64,000 nucleotides of DNA from CAZTVF01 sp964616985 (GTDB lineage: Bacteria > Planctomycetota > Phycisphaerae > SM23-33): assembly GCA_964616985.1 (NCBI GenBank), contig CAZTVF010000011.1:1-64000 (forward strand). The letters run 5' to 3'. This document shows, piece after piece, positions 16,336 to 25,064 of the stretch (its first letter is position 1; every line of letters begins with the position of its first letter). Under the pieces are notes generated by a model. It did no database searches. It was given only the letters and a program-made list of their open reading frames with translations, and was not told the origin of the DNA. The translations under genes and the position numbers were made by a program.

Positions 16336-18423
16336 ATGTCTGAGGCAGCATTCGGTCCGTGCCTGGCACGGTTTGACGGCGGGGAGTTGGTGATCGGCAA
16401 CGGCCTCGTCACGCGCCGGTGGCGCGTGGACAACGGCCTGCTGACGGCGACGTCGCTGAAGATCGGCGATCGCGAGTGGGTCGCCCGCAGCGGCCCACCC
16501 GCCCCGGTGCCGCCGCATGCCCTGCCGGCGGAACGGCGGACGGTTCAGTTCTTCGCCCGCAGCGGCCGGTGCGGGCCCACCGAAGAGCCCTCGCTGGCGG
16601 TGGAGCTGCTGGCCGACGGCCCGTCGTGCCACATCACCTACCGCTTCCAGGTCTTCGCCGGCTCGGCGTCGGTCACCATGCAACTGGCTGTGCGGCAGGC
16701 GGGCGAGGCGGCGGCAACGCAATCGCTGGCCCAGGCCTCGGCGGCCGCCGCAGCGCCCACGGGCATCGAACTCGCCCAAGCCGTCGATCCCAAGGACCCG
16801 ATCCCCCCAGGCGATTGCATGGAGAACTTCGCACCGTCGGGCATGCACCTTCGCCTCACGCAGGTGACGCTGGTGGACCAGACCGACGGGCACAACGAGC
16901 TCGTCTTCGAGAAGGAATACCTCCTCCATCCGTCGGAAGCGACGCTCGCGATGTCGGGCAACCTGTTCCTGCTGGAGGACCCCGTCAGCGGCGAGGGGCT
17001 GGCGTTTGTGAAGCTCGCGCCGCTGCCGGCCAGCCGGGCGGTCAAGAGCGACTGCGACTTTCGCGCGTACTGCGGCAGCGGCTTCGCCTGGGGCGTGGGC
17101 AGCGACTTCGGCCCCGGCCACCCGGCCTGGCCGCTGGCATATCGCATCAGCCTGGGCGGGCACGGCATGGGACCCCTCGGCGGCGAGGGCGACCGCTGGG
17201 CGACGATCGCCTACCACGGCGGACGCTGCGGCGCGGCCGAAGCCCTGCAGCGCTACCAGCGGCAGTTCCGCACGTACGAGCCCTCGCGTGACGGCCTGTT
17301 CCTGTCCAACACCTGGGGCGACCGCTCGCAGGACAAGCGGATGGCCGAGGCCTTCGTCCTGGGCGAGATCGAGGCGGCGGCCCGACTGGGCGTGGACGTG
17401 GTGCAGCTGGACGACGGCTGGCAGAAAGGCCGCACCAGCAACAGCGCCACGCCCGGCGGCGTGTGGCTGGGTTTCCACGCGGCCGAGCCCAGATTCTGGG
17501 ACACGCACCCGGAGCGTTTCCCGCGCGGCCTTGCGCCGCTGGTCGAGGCCTGCGCCCGCCACGGGCTGGGGCTGGGCCTGTGGTTCGCGCCCGACTCGGC
17601 CGACGATTTCACGCACTGGCGGCGCGACGCCGACGTGATCCTCGACTACCACCGCCGCTGCGGCATCAACCAGGTCAAGATCGACGGCGTGAAGGCCCAC
17701 ACGCGGGCCTCGCAGGATAATCTCCGCCGTTTCTTCGACCGCGTGCTGGAAGAGTCGGCCGGGCGCGTGGCGTTTGACCTCGACGTGACGGCCGAGACGC
17801 GACCGGGCTATTTCGGCCTGATGCACACCGGGCCGATCTTCGTCGAGAACCGCTACACCGACTGGCACCGCTACTGGCCGCACCACACGCTGCGGAACCT
17901 GTGGAAGCTCGCACAGTACGTCGATCCGCGGCGCCTGCGGATGGAACTGCTGAACACGGCCCGCAATCCGCATCTGTACGCAGGCGACCCGCTGGCCCCG
18001 GCCCGCTACCGCGCGGACTACCTCTTCGCCAGCGTCATGTTCGCCAACCCCCTGGGCTGGTTCGAGCTGACGAACCTGCCGGCGGAGTACGTCCAGGAGG
18101 CTGCGCCCCTGGTGCGCCTGTGGAAGCAGCACCGGGCGAACATCTTCCGCGGCACAACGTGGCCGGTGGGCGCGGCCCCCGACGGGGCCTCGTGGACGGG
18201 CTTCCTCTCGATGGCCGATGACCGGCGCGAGGGCTACCTGCTGGCGTTCCGCGAGCAGAACGACCGCTCGACGGCGATCATCGAGCTGCCTATGCTTGGG
18301 CAGAACGAATATCGGTGCGAGGTCCTGCACGGCGCGGGCACGGCGAGTATCGCCGGCGGGCGGGCGGCGGTGGCGATTCCGCGGCCGCTGGATTTCATCT
18401 TTACGCAGGTATCCGCCCTGTAA
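16336..18423 (+). CDS. GH36-like glycoside hydrolase (alpha-galactosidase type)
   Basis: 695 residues. An N-terminal beta-sandwich (about 1-270) precedes a TIM barrel (about 290-600) and a C-terminal beta domain. In the barrel, VQLDDGWQK (Asp359-Asp360) and NQVKIDGVKA, with Asp450 as probable nucleophile, follow the retaining GH36/clan-D pattern. AFDLDVTAETRPG near residue 478 is a possible acid/base region. No signal peptide is visible, so it may act in the cytoplasm. GGAGAAG precedes the ATG used. The exact sugar specificity cannot be set. It may be co-transcribed with the oxidoreductase upstream, although family-D repeats lie in the 231-base gap. Confidence 0.8.
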   Translation: MSEAAFGPCLARFDGGELVIGNGLVTRRWRVDNGLLTATSLKIGDREWVARSGPPAPVPPHALPAERRTVQFFARSGRCGPTEEPSLAVELLADGPSCHITYRFQVFAGSASVTMQLAVRQAGEAAATQSLAQASAAAAAPTGIELAQAVDPKDPIPPGDCMENFAPSGMHLRLTQVTLVDQTDGHNELVFEKEYLLHPSEATLAMSGNLFLLEDPVSGEGLAFVKLAPLPASRAVKSDCDFRAYCGSGFAWGVGSDFGPGHPAWPLAYRISLGGHGMGPLGGEGDRWATIAYHGGRCGAAEALQRYQRQFRTYEPSRDGLFLSNTWGDRSQDKRMAEAFVLGEIEAAARLGVDVVQLDDGWQKGRTSNSATPGGVWLGFHAAEPRFWDTHPERFPRGLAPLVEACARHGLGLGLWFAPDSADDFTHWRRDADVILDYHRRCGINQVKIDGVKAHTRASQDNLRRFFDRVLEESAGRVAFDLDVTAETRPGYFGLMHTGPIFVENRYTDWHRYWPHHTLRNLWKLAQYVDPRRLRMELLNTARNPHLYAGDPLAPARYRADYLFASVMFANPLGWFELTNLPAEYVQEAAPLVRLWKQHRANIFRGTTWPVGAAPDGASWTGFLSMADDRREGYLLAFREQNDRSTAIIELPMLGQNEYRCEVLHGAGTASIAGGRAAVAIPRPLDFIFTQVSAL

Positions 18424-18432
18424 AAGCCGATG

Positions 18433-18438
18433 TATAAT
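18433..18438 (+). promoter_or_regulatory. Candidate -10 box before the ABC ATPase gene
   Basis: TATAAT 36 bases before the ABC-ATPase ATG, in a short AT-rich patch right after the GH36 stop. No good -35 at 16-18 bases, so the call is tentative. Confidence 0.3.
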
Positions 18439-18473
18439 AATTGAAGGAAGCGCCTGCCGAGCGCTGGGTGTTC

Positions 18474-19256
18474 ATGCAGCCGATTATCAAAGTCGAGGGT
18501 CTGCGGAAGTCTTTCAATGGCAACCTTGTGCTGGATGGGGTTGACCTGGAGATTTTCGCGGGAGCCAAGCTGTCGCTCGTGGGCCCCAGCGGCTGCGGCA
18601 AGACGGTATTGACCAAGCATTTCAACGCCCTGCTGCTGCCGGACGCCGGGCGAGTTACGGTCTTCGGCAAGGACCTCACGCGGGCGTCGCCGACGGAACT
18701 GGACGAGATCCGCCATCGCATCGGCTACGTATTCCAGGGCAACGCCCTGTTCGCTTCCGACATCGGCATGGACGTCTATGCAAACGTTTCGCTGCCGCTG
18801 CGGCGCGACCCCTACGACGACCCGTCCAGCCAGGAAGAGGAAATTGCCATCCGTGTGGTCGAGGCGTTGGACCAGGTGGGCATGGGGCCCGAGTTCCTCG
18901 ACCGCGCCGCCAGCGAGCTCAGCGGCGGCCAGCAGAAGCGGATCGCTGTCGCGCGGGCCATCATCGCCAAGCCGCCCGTGGTGATCTACGACGAGCCGAC
19001 GACGGGCCTGGACCCCGAGAGCGGCGAGGCAATGATCAACCTCATCCAGCGGCTGTACGAGTCGAACCACAACACGACCATCGCCGTCACACATGACAAG
19101 AAGCTCATGAAGATGCTCGATCGCGTCGTGTTCCTCCGCAACCGCAATATCTACTTCGATGGCAGCTACGACGAGTTCAGCCGTTCCCGCGACGAGGTGA
19201 TCATGCGTTTCCTCGCCGAGGACATGCCCCCCCGCCCGCTGCTGCGTTCGGCTTGA
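18474..19256 (+). CDS. ABC transporter ATP-binding protein (MlaF-like)
   Basis: Nucleotide-binding subunit of 260 residues. Walker A is GPSGCGKT (near 36-43), the Q-loop FQGNALFASD (near 87), the signature LSGGQQKR (near 144) and Walker B VVIYDEPTTGLDPES. The FNGNLVLDGVDLEI start and the FQGNALFASDIGMDVYANVSLPL stretch resemble MlaF-type (phospholipid/retrograde lipid transport) ATPases. No MlaE permease or MCE protein is adjacent, so the partner is elsewhere. The ATG used lacks a strong ribosome site; an in-frame TTG at 18441 next to AAGGAAG is the alternative. Confidence 0.82.
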   Translation: MQPIIKVEGLRKSFNGNLVLDGVDLEIFAGAKLSLVGPSGCGKTVLTKHFNALLLPDAGRVTVFGKDLTRASPTELDEIRHRIGYVFQGNALFASDIGMDVYANVSLPLRRDPYDDPSSQEEEIAIRVVEALDQVGMGPEFLDRAASELSGGQQKRIAVARAIIAKPPVVIYDEPTTGLDPESGEAMINLIQRLYESNHNTTIAVTHDKKLMKMLDRVVFLRNRNIYFDGSYDEFSRSRDEVIMRFLAEDMPPRPLLRSA

Positions 19257-19310
19257 TCGGCATCAGTCTTTCTTCCGCTTCCAGCCAGTCGTATGCGTGC
19301 GACGGCCTTT

Positions 19311-19356
19311 GGAGTGCGGTGGCAAAGGCCGCGCAGCGGCCGCGACACCGCTTTGG
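19311..19356. repeat. Palindromic repeat family E, copy 1
   Basis: GGAGTGCGGTGGC ... ACACCGCTTTGG with an inner GGCCGC/GCGGCC stem. A related double copy is embedded in the copper ATPase gene at 28052-28101. The gap from 19257 to 19624 also holds a degenerate relative of the 2961-3080 repeat (about 19405-19510) and the family-D element below; no gene is seen. Confidence 0.7.
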
Positions 19357-19540
19357 ACTATGGCACCCCCGTCGCTTGAATTCATAGCGGTCTCGTTGCC
19401 GCCGCACCTGCCTGCGGCAGGAAGGCTCCAAATGCGGCAGCCACATTTTCACGGCAATCTCGTCTTCGGGCGTGACTTGGTGCTTGCCATGAGAGAATGT
19501 CGCTCAAGGGTGAGACGCCCCTGGCCCCCAGAGAAACCAG

Positions 19541-19587
19541 CAGGGGCGAGACGCCCCTGCGACTCACGGGCGAGACGCCCGTGCTAC
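19541..19587. repeat. Double-hairpin repeat, family D relative
   Basis: CAGGGGCGAGACGCCCCTG followed by CACGGGCGAGACGCCCGTG, each a near-perfect hairpin. A third related unit is at 19510-19522. Confidence 0.7.
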
Positions 19588-19624
19588 GAGCATTGCATCT
19601 GCGATTGCCGTGCCATTTCGCCGG

Positions 19625-21037
19625 TCAATAGGCCCGGATCAGGACCGCGCCGGGATAGTAGAACTGGAGGATCTTCTCGGGGCTCCAGCCTTGGAGGGCC
19701 TTGTCTTCGGCGCCCCACTGCGAAAGGCCCACGCCGTGGCCGAACCCCTTGCCGTCGCCGAATTCAATCGAGTCGCCCAGGTCGCGGATGCGGCAGTTCA
19801 TGGAGTAAAGCTCCTTCGCCGCCTTGGGGCCCGCGCGGAGCAGCAGCAGGCGAAGGTCGTCCGCGCGCAGGCGGACGCTGTTGCCAGCCGTGTCCACCAC
19901 GTCCAGCCAGATCGGGCGGCCGTACGCGGTCTCCGACGCCACCTTCACCTCGCGCACGTTGGTCAGCCTGGCCGCCGCCGCATAGCTGCTGGAACGCATC
20001 ACCTTGAAGATGTCGGCCTTGCTGACGCGGACAGGGCTCCATCGATAGTGCGTGCACTTCTGCCCGTCCGGGTCGCTCTGCCCGCCGGCCAGCGGGGGGA
20101 TCTTCTCCGACTCATCCACCTCGCGCAGCACGTACGCGCCGTTCACCACGCCGCCGTTGCAGGCGGAGTACTGGGCAAAGAAGATCTTCTCGCGGCCCCT
20201 GGCCCCGTACGCCAGCATCACGCCGTGCGAGTCCCGCACCGCGCTCCACGACTTGGGCGTGGCCGCCGTGAAGCCGCCGTACATCTGCGAGCCCTGGTTG
20301 TCGCCCACGTCGTAATCGCGGCCGCTGCCGGCGTTGAGCATCTGGTAGCGGGCGAAGGTGCGGGCGGCGATGGCCACCGCGCGGTACGTCTCCGGCGCCC
20401 AGTACGCATAGATTTCCTTGGGCAGAACGCCCGCGATGTACGATTCCAGGTCCACGTGGTTGATCGCAACCATGCCGCTGGCGCTGGCGGCGCGAAGGCA
20501 CACGCTGCCGCAGTAGAGCGTCTCGCCCAGGCGGACCTGCCCGCCGACGGCCTCGATCGTGATGACGTCGGCCGAGGGATGAAGGTTGTTGATGTTCCAC
20601 GTCCTGCCCGCGCGGGTGATCTGCGCCCGCGGCATGGGCGAGGGCGACTCGCTGAGCACCCGCCCGTCGGCGATGAGGCGATAGCCGCCGCGGGTGTCGA
20701 TCAGCACGCTGTCCAGCGCCGAAGGCGTGACCAGCACGCGGATGATGGGCACGCCCGCGGTGGTGCGCGGGGCAGGCTTGAGGGTGGAGGGTTCGGGGGC
20801 CCGCACCGTTTCGGGGTTACAGCTGGGAAAGACCACCGCGATGAGCACCAGCGTCAGGGCCAGCGTCACCGCCGGCAGCATCGGCCACACGCAGTGCCAC
20901 ACCTTGCCCACGGGCGACCAGGCGGGGTTCATGCCCGCCCCGACGTGTCGGCACAGCGGCCAGAACTGCCGTGCGATGGCGGCGAGCTTGTGTCGGCGGG
21001 TGGGGTTCAGCGGATCGTGCGGTCGGTTTGCGTTCAT
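19625..21037 (-). CDS. SpoIID/LytB-domain protein
   Basis: 470 residues. An N-terminal cytoplasmic stretch of about 50 residues and one membrane helix (LPAVTLALTLVLIAVVF) place the rest in the periplasm. The SpoIID domain is clear: HVDLESYIAGVLPKEI with the catalytic-type glutamate, AVAIAARTFARYQM, and the C-terminal GHGVGLSQWGA and FYYPGAVL. In spore formers SpoIID is a lytic transglycosylase that acts on denuded glycan strands. In non-sporulating bacteria the role is less defined; peptidoglycan remodelling is the likely inference. Genes on both sides are unrelated. Confidence 0.88.
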   Translation of the reverse strand: MNANRPHDPLNPTRRHKLAAIARQFWPLCRHVGAGMNPAWSPVGKVWHCVWPMLPAVTLALTLVLIAVVFPSCNPETVRAPEPSTLKPAPRTTAGVPIIRVLVTPSALDSVLIDTRGGYRLIADGRVLSESPSPMPRAQITRAGRTWNINNLHPSADVITIEAVGGQVRLGETLYCGSVCLRAASASGMVAINHVDLESYIAGVLPKEIYAYWAPETYRAVAIAARTFARYQMLNAGSGRDYDVGDNQGSQMYGGFTAATPKSWSAVRDSHGVMLAYGARGREKIFFAQYSACNGGVVNGAYVLREVDESEKIPPLAGGQSDPDGQKCTHYRWSPVRVSKADIFKVMRSSSYAAAARLTNVREVKVASETAYGRPIWLDVVDTAGNSVRLRADDLRLLLLRAGPKAAKELYSMNCRIRDLGDSIEFGDGKGFGHGVGLSQWGAEDKALQGWSPEKILQFYYPGAVLIRAY

Positions 21038-21152
21038 CGTTCATCCCTGAAGATTGACGGCGAGACTCCGTTCAGACGGCAATGCATTATCCCATAAACG
21101 AACGCAGAGAACGGAGGAAAATCCTGCCGTTCTCTGCGATGCTCTTGTCGGC

Positions 21153-21172
21153 GGCGGCCTGGGAAGGCCGCC
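21153..21172. repeat. Palindromic repeat family C, copy 2
   Basis: GGCGGCCTGGGAAGGCCGCC, identical to the copy at 12376, lying 28 bases downstream of the TPR/alpha-CTD gene stop. Confidence 0.75.
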
Positions 21173-21199
21173 ACCCTGACGCCACCCATGGATGTCTGA

Positions 21200-22528
21200 T
21201 CAGCTCTGTTCGCGAAGCGTCAGGCCGTACTCGGCCAGGCGCTGGCGGATCTCGTTGAGGCTGGTCTGGCCGAAGTTGCGGCAGGCGAGCAGTTCGGCCT
21301 CGCTCTTGTTGGCCAGGTCGCCCAGGGTGTTCACCTTCAGCCCCTCCATCGCCTTGCGGGCGCGGATCGAGAAGTCGATCTGGCTGATCGGCGTGGCCAG
21401 GAGGCCTTCGCTGGCGGCGGGGGCCGCCGGGGCCGCGGCAGCCTCGGGCTTGGCCATCGGGGTTTCCTCGTCCAGCGGCTGGCCGAGGCGAAGGCCCTTG
21501 GCCGACAGCATGTCCTTGATTTCCTTCAGCGAGGTCTCGCCGAAGTTCTTGTAGGCGAGCAGTTCAGCCTCGCTGGTGCGGACCAGGTCGCCCAGCGTGC
21601 GGATGTTCATCTTCTTGAGGCAGTTGCGAGCCCGCACCGACAGCTCAAAGTCCGTCACGGGGATGTCCAGCACCGCGTTGCGGCGGGCCATCCTCTTGGC
21701 GCGGTCTTCGTCGAAGTACATCACCTGCGAATCCTCGCAATCCTTGAGGAACAGCTTGGCCCGCGGGTGAGCGGGGTTGTTCGAGAGCACCTTGCGCAGG
21801 CAGGCGATGGCCATGTCGTACTTGCCGCCGTCCTCGTACAGGACGGCCAGGTTCATCAGGGCGTTGGCGTGGATCGGCGGGTGCGAGAGGCATTCCTTGT
21901 ACAGCTCGATCGCCTGCTGCTCCTCGCCGAACAGGTCGTAGTGATACGCCAGGCGGAAGGTGGCGCCCGCGTGGTTGGAGTCGGCGGCGCGTGCGGCGAT
22001 GTACGCCTGGGCCGCTTGCTCGTGGCGACCCTGCAGATCATCGATCAGGCCACGGAGATAGAAGAACGCCGCGCCCTGCCCGAGCTTGTTCTGGATCTTG
22101 GCCAGCAGCTTGCCGGCCGCGTCGGTCTGGCCCGACAGCGCCTGGATCTCCACCATCTGGGTGTCGATCTCCAGGGCGTCCCAGCCGCCCGCGCGGGCCT
22201 TTTCGAATTCCTCGGCCGCCTTGTCGTAGCGGCGCAGGCCCTTGTAGCACATGGCCTGGAAGTAGTGGCGGTCCTTGTTGTCCGTCGCCTCGGCCAGGGC
22301 CGACAGCGCGTCGGCGAACCGTGACAGCATGTACCGGGCGATGCCGATCTTCAGGGCCGTCGAGCCCCGGGGCTGGGGGTTCTCGGCCTCCATCTGCGAG
22401 ACCACGGTCTTGAACTTCCGCGGCGCATCGTGCGTGGAGAACAGCTGCCTCAACAATTCCTTATGATCTTCAGCCGTCCAAGTCTCTTTCCCGACCACGG
22501 CTGACAGAGCATCGTGTGCGCTTTCCAT
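21200..22528 (-). CDS. TPR protein with two RNA polymerase alpha C-terminal domains
   Basis: 442 residues, soluble, with no polymerase N-terminal domain. Residues about 55-270 form TPR-like helical repeats (AVLYEDGGKYDMAIACLRKVL is typical; broken here: ALMNLAVLYEDGGKYDMAI). Residues about 287-350 and 377-440 are two alpha-CTD-like helix-hairpin-helix domains: FELSVRARNCLKKM then LGDLVRTSEAELL, and FSIRARKAMEGL then LGDLANKSEAELL. The arginine equivalent to E. coli RpoA Arg265, needed for UP-element DNA binding, is kept in both (Arg299 and Arg389). An Ala/Pro linker joins them. A regulatory or nucleoid role is inference. Similar proteins are known to me from planctomycetes but are not characterised. 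Confidence 0.85.
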   Translation of the reverse strand: MESAHDALSAVVGKETWTAEDHKELLRQLFSTHDAPRKFKTVVSQMEAENPQPRGSTALKIGIARYMLSRFADALSALAEATDNKDRHYFQAMCYKGLRRYDKAAEEFEKARAGGWDALEIDTQMVEIQALSGQTDAAGKLLAKIQNKLGQGAAFFYLRGLIDDLQGRHEQAAQAYIAARAADSNHAGATFRLAYHYDLFGEEQQAIELYKECLSHPPIHANALMNLAVLYEDGGKYDMAIACLRKVLSNNPAHPRAKLFLKDCEDSQVMYFDEDRAKRMARRNAVLDIPVTDFELSVRARNCLKKMNIRTLGDLVRTSEAELLAYKNFGETSLKEIKDMLSAKGLRLGQPLDEETPMAKPEAAAAPAAPAASEGLLATPISQIDFSIRARKAMEGLKVNTLGDLANKSEAELLACRNFGQTSLNEIRQRLAEYGLTLREQS

Positions 22529-22684
22529 GTTTTCTCCTCAAGATCGACTCTCCCCAGGCGATGCAAGTGCCTTGCTCCGTCGGGGAAATCGGGTATTATA
22601 GCAACGCATCGCATCCCTGCAACCCCATTTGACGTCAGCCAAACTTGGGGCGTCCGGCCTCGTAGATATCTTAGGTGAGCCGAA

Positions 22685-23620
22685 ATGGCACAAACGGACA
22701 TCCGTACGGCACATATTATCATCAACCCCAAGAGCGGGTATGGCGGACAGCGGCTCCTGGTGGCCGATCTCAACGCGGCCCTGCGGCAACAAGGGGTCGA
22801 CGTCGTCGAGTACACCACCCGATGCGCCAACGACGCCACCGACTACGCCCGCAGGATTCATACACCCAAAACCGCCGTGCTGGTCTGGGGCGGCGATGGC
22901 ACGGTCAACGAGGTCGCCAACGCCCTCGCCGGCACCGATATCCCCATCCTCCCCTGCCCGGCCGGAACCGAAAACCTCCTGGCCAAGGAACTGCAGATTC
23001 CCGCCGAGCCGCGACACATCGCGCAGCTGCTCAAGACCGGCCGCGTCGTCAACTGCGACGTGGGCATCATCAACGGCCGAAACTTCCTGCTGATCATCGG
23101 CGTCGGCTTCGACGGCGAGGTCGTCCGCCGCCTCTCGGCCACGCGGACGGGGCACATCTCGCACCTGAGCTACTTCTGGCCGATCTGGCGGACGTTCTGG
23201 GAGCACGACTTCCCGCGCATGCGCGTGGTGGCCGACGGCGTGGAAGTCTTCAATGACCGCGGCATGGCCTTCGTCGGCAACATCTCGCGCTACGCGGTGG
23301 GCCTGCGGATCTGCCGCGACGCGCGGTTCGACGACGGCATGCTGGACCTGGTGATCTTCGGCTGCCGCGAGCAGTCGAACCTGATCATGCACGCGGCCTG
23401 GACGCTGCTGCGGCTGCACCCGCTCAAGGGCGACGTCGTCTACCGACGATTCAAGAACGTGCGATTCGAGACCGACCGCCCGGTGCCCTCGCAGGTCGAC
23501 GGCGACATGGGCCCCAATACGCCGCTGGACATCAGCGTCGGACCCAGCCAGGTCAAACTGCTCATCCCGCCCCAGCGCGCGTCGTGGGCGCTTTGGCCGT
23601 GGAAAGGTGAAACCCGGTGA
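22685..23620 (+). CDS. Diacylglycerol-kinase-type lipid kinase (YegS/BmrU family)
   Basis: 311 residues, ATP-dependent lipid kinase fold. IINPKSGYGG starts the catalytic domain, GGDGTVNEVANAL (near 75) is the nucleotide-binding signature and GTENLLAKEL the conserved follow-on block. GFDGEVVRR and FVGNISRYAVGLRI lie in the second lobe. The lipid substrate (diacylglycerol, sphingoid base or undecaprenol) is not determined by sequence. AGGTGA precedes the ATG. The stop overlaps the kdsA GTG start by four bases, linking it to envelope lipid metabolism. Confidence 0.88.
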   Translation: MAQTDIRTAHIIINPKSGYGGQRLLVADLNAALRQQGVDVVEYTTRCANDATDYARRIHTPKTAVLVWGGDGTVNEVANALAGTDIPILPCPAGTENLLAKELQIPAEPRHIAQLLKTGRVVNCDVGIINGRNFLLIIGVGFDGEVVRRLSATRTGHISHLSYFWPIWRTFWEHDFPRMRVVADGVEVFNDRGMAFVGNISRYAVGLRICRDARFDDGMLDLVIFGCREQSNLIMHAAWTLLRLHPLKGDVVYRRFKNVRFETDRPVPSQVDGDMGPNTPLDISVGPSQVKLLIPPQRASWALWPWKGETR

Positions 23621-24432
23621 ATCACGTCTGCAACATCGGAAACGTCGCGTTCGGTGGGCCCTCGCTGTCGCTGATCGCCGGCCCCTGCATGGCCGAAAGC
23701 CTGCAAATGTGCCTCGACGTCGCCGCCCACATGACCGACCTGTGCCGCCGCCTGGGCATCGGCTACGTGTTCAAGGCCAGCTACGACAAGGCCAACCGGT
23801 CCAGCGCATCGGGCTATCGCGGGCCGGGCATCGAGACGGGCCTGGACTGGCTGTCGCAGGTGAAGCGCAGGTTCAACGTGCCGGTGCTGTCGGACGTGCA
23901 CGACGCCTCGCAGGTCGCGCCCGCCGCGGCCGTGCTGGACTGCCTGCAGATCCCCGCGTTCCTGTGCCGCCAGACCGACCTGATCGTGGCCGCGGCCCAG
24001 ACGGGCAAGGTCGTCAACATCAAGAAGGGCCAGTTCATGGCCCCGTGGGACATGAAGGAAGCCGCCCAGAAGGTTCGCTCGGCCGGCAACGCGCAGGTGC
24101 TGCTGACGGAGCGGGGCTCGTCGTTCGGGTACAACCGCCTGGTGACGGACTTCCGCGGCGTGGTGCAGATGCGGCAGTACGCGCCGGTGGTGTTCGACGC
24201 GACGCATTCGATCCAGGAACCCGGCGGCCTGGGCAACGCCTCCGGCGGGCAGCGGGAGTATGCCGCGCCCCTCGCCGCGGCGGCCATGGCCGTGGGCGCC
24301 GACGGCCTGTTCATCGAGACCCACCCCGACCCGGCCAACGCCAAGTCCGACGCCGCCTGCCAGATTCCCCTGGAGCAGATGGAATCGGTCCTCGCCAAGT
24401 GCCTCGCGATCTTCAACGCCGCGCGCGGATAA
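23617..24432 (+). CDS. kdsA: 3-deoxy-8-phosphooctulonate synthase (Kdo-8-P synthase)
   Basis: Condenses arabinose 5-phosphate with phosphoenolpyruvate to Kdo-8-phosphate for lipopolysaccharide. 271 residues. Diagnostic blocks: LIAGPCMAES near 19, FKASYDKANRSS near 52, VLSDVHD near 90, CRQTDLI near 117, VNIKKGQFM near 131, LLTERGSSFGYN near 162 and FDATHSIQ near 194; THPDPANAKSD is C-terminal. The GTG start shares a GTGA overlap with the lipid kinase. Presence supports an LPS-containing outer membrane. Confidence 0.95.
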   Translation: MNHVCNIGNVAFGGPSLSLIAGPCMAESLQMCLDVAAHMTDLCRRLGIGYVFKASYDKANRSSASGYRGPGIETGLDWLSQVKRRFNVPVLSDVHDASQVAPAAAVLDCLQIPAFLCRQTDLIVAAAQTGKVVNIKKGQFMAPWDMKEAAQKVRSAGNAQVLLTERGSSFGYNRLVTDFRGVVQMRQYAPVVFDATHSIQEPGGLGNASGGQREYAAPLAAAAMAVGADGLFIETHPDPANAKSDAACQIPLEQMESVLAKCLAIFNAARG

Positions 24433-24454
24433 GTGAGGTTGACGACCGCATCTT

Positions 24455-24501
24455 CGCCCCGTCAGGGGCGCAATACGGTAGCCCGCCGCGTAAGCGGCGG
24501 G
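24455..24501 (+). repeat. Left inverted repeat of the second Y1 element
   Basis: Two consecutive hairpins, CGCCCCGTCAGGGGCG and CCCGCCGCGTAAGCGGCGGG, separated by CAATACGGTAG; begins 22 bases after the kdsA stop. Confidence 0.78.
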
Positions 24502-24554
24502 ATCATCGGGGTCCCCACGATTCAGCCCCGTCAGGGGCGGCAGAGACGTCGCCG

Positions 24555-25007
24555 CTACCCCCACACATACTGTGGGTCGTAATCAACACCGTTCTTCTTC
24601 AGCATCGCCAGGTACTCCTGCTGGAACGTCATCGTCTCATGGTGCCGCTGCTGCTCGGCGACATACTGGACTACCGCGTCGACATTCGATCGGCTCACCG
24701 CGAAGGCCCCATACCCTTCCTGCCATGCGAAAGTAGACATCAACGGGAACGTCTCGTGAATCCACAGAGAACTGCTGGCCTTGATCGTCTGCACAGCCGT
24801 CGCCACCGAAATGTTTGGGCGAAGGCCACACACGATATGGATATGATCGCGGATGCCGTTGATGCGGAGGGGTGTGCCTTTGAGATTGGTGATGATGCCG
24901 CCAATGTACGGGTGAAGTTGCTCCTGCAGGTCCCGGACTAGCATGTTCCGTCGGCCAAGTGTGCTGAATACGATGTGGTAGTGAAGGCAGCTGAACGTGT
25001 GTGCCAT
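24555..25007 (-). CDS. IS200/IS605-type Y1 transposase (TnpA/RAYT-like)
   Basis: Single-strand DNA transposase of 150 residues. The HUH motif is DHIHIVCGL (His55, His57). The catalytic tyrosine is likely Tyr115 in VVQYVAEQQRHH. Other family blocks are YHIVFSTLGRR, the IKASSSLWIHETF segment, FAWQEGYGAFAVS and the C-terminal VDYDPQYVWG. It appears intact. The ATG preceded by AGAAAGGGG is chosen over a longer frame that runs through the right inverted repeat. It is only distantly similar to the RAYT at 6.0 kb and has its own, different palindromes. Confidence 0.88.
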   Translation of the reverse strand: MAHTFSCLHYHIVFSTLGRRNMLVRDLQEQLHPYIGGIITNLKGTPLRINGIRDHIHIVCGLRPNISVATAVQTIKASSSLWIHETFPLMSTFAWQEGYGAFAVSRSNVDAVVQYVAEQQRHHETMTFQQEYLAMLKKNGVDYDPQYVWG

Positions 25008-25064
25008 CGTCGCCCCTTTCTCTCGCCCCTGGCGGGGCTCATCGGTTTTGACCTGCCGATCATA

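Noticed and set aside
14839..18330. Very long antisense open frame (over 1100 codons) opposite the Gfo/Idh and GH36 genes
   Set aside because: It covers two recognised genes on the other strand, its translation is rich in Arg, Gly, His and Ala with no domain, and it arises from strong G/C third-position bias.
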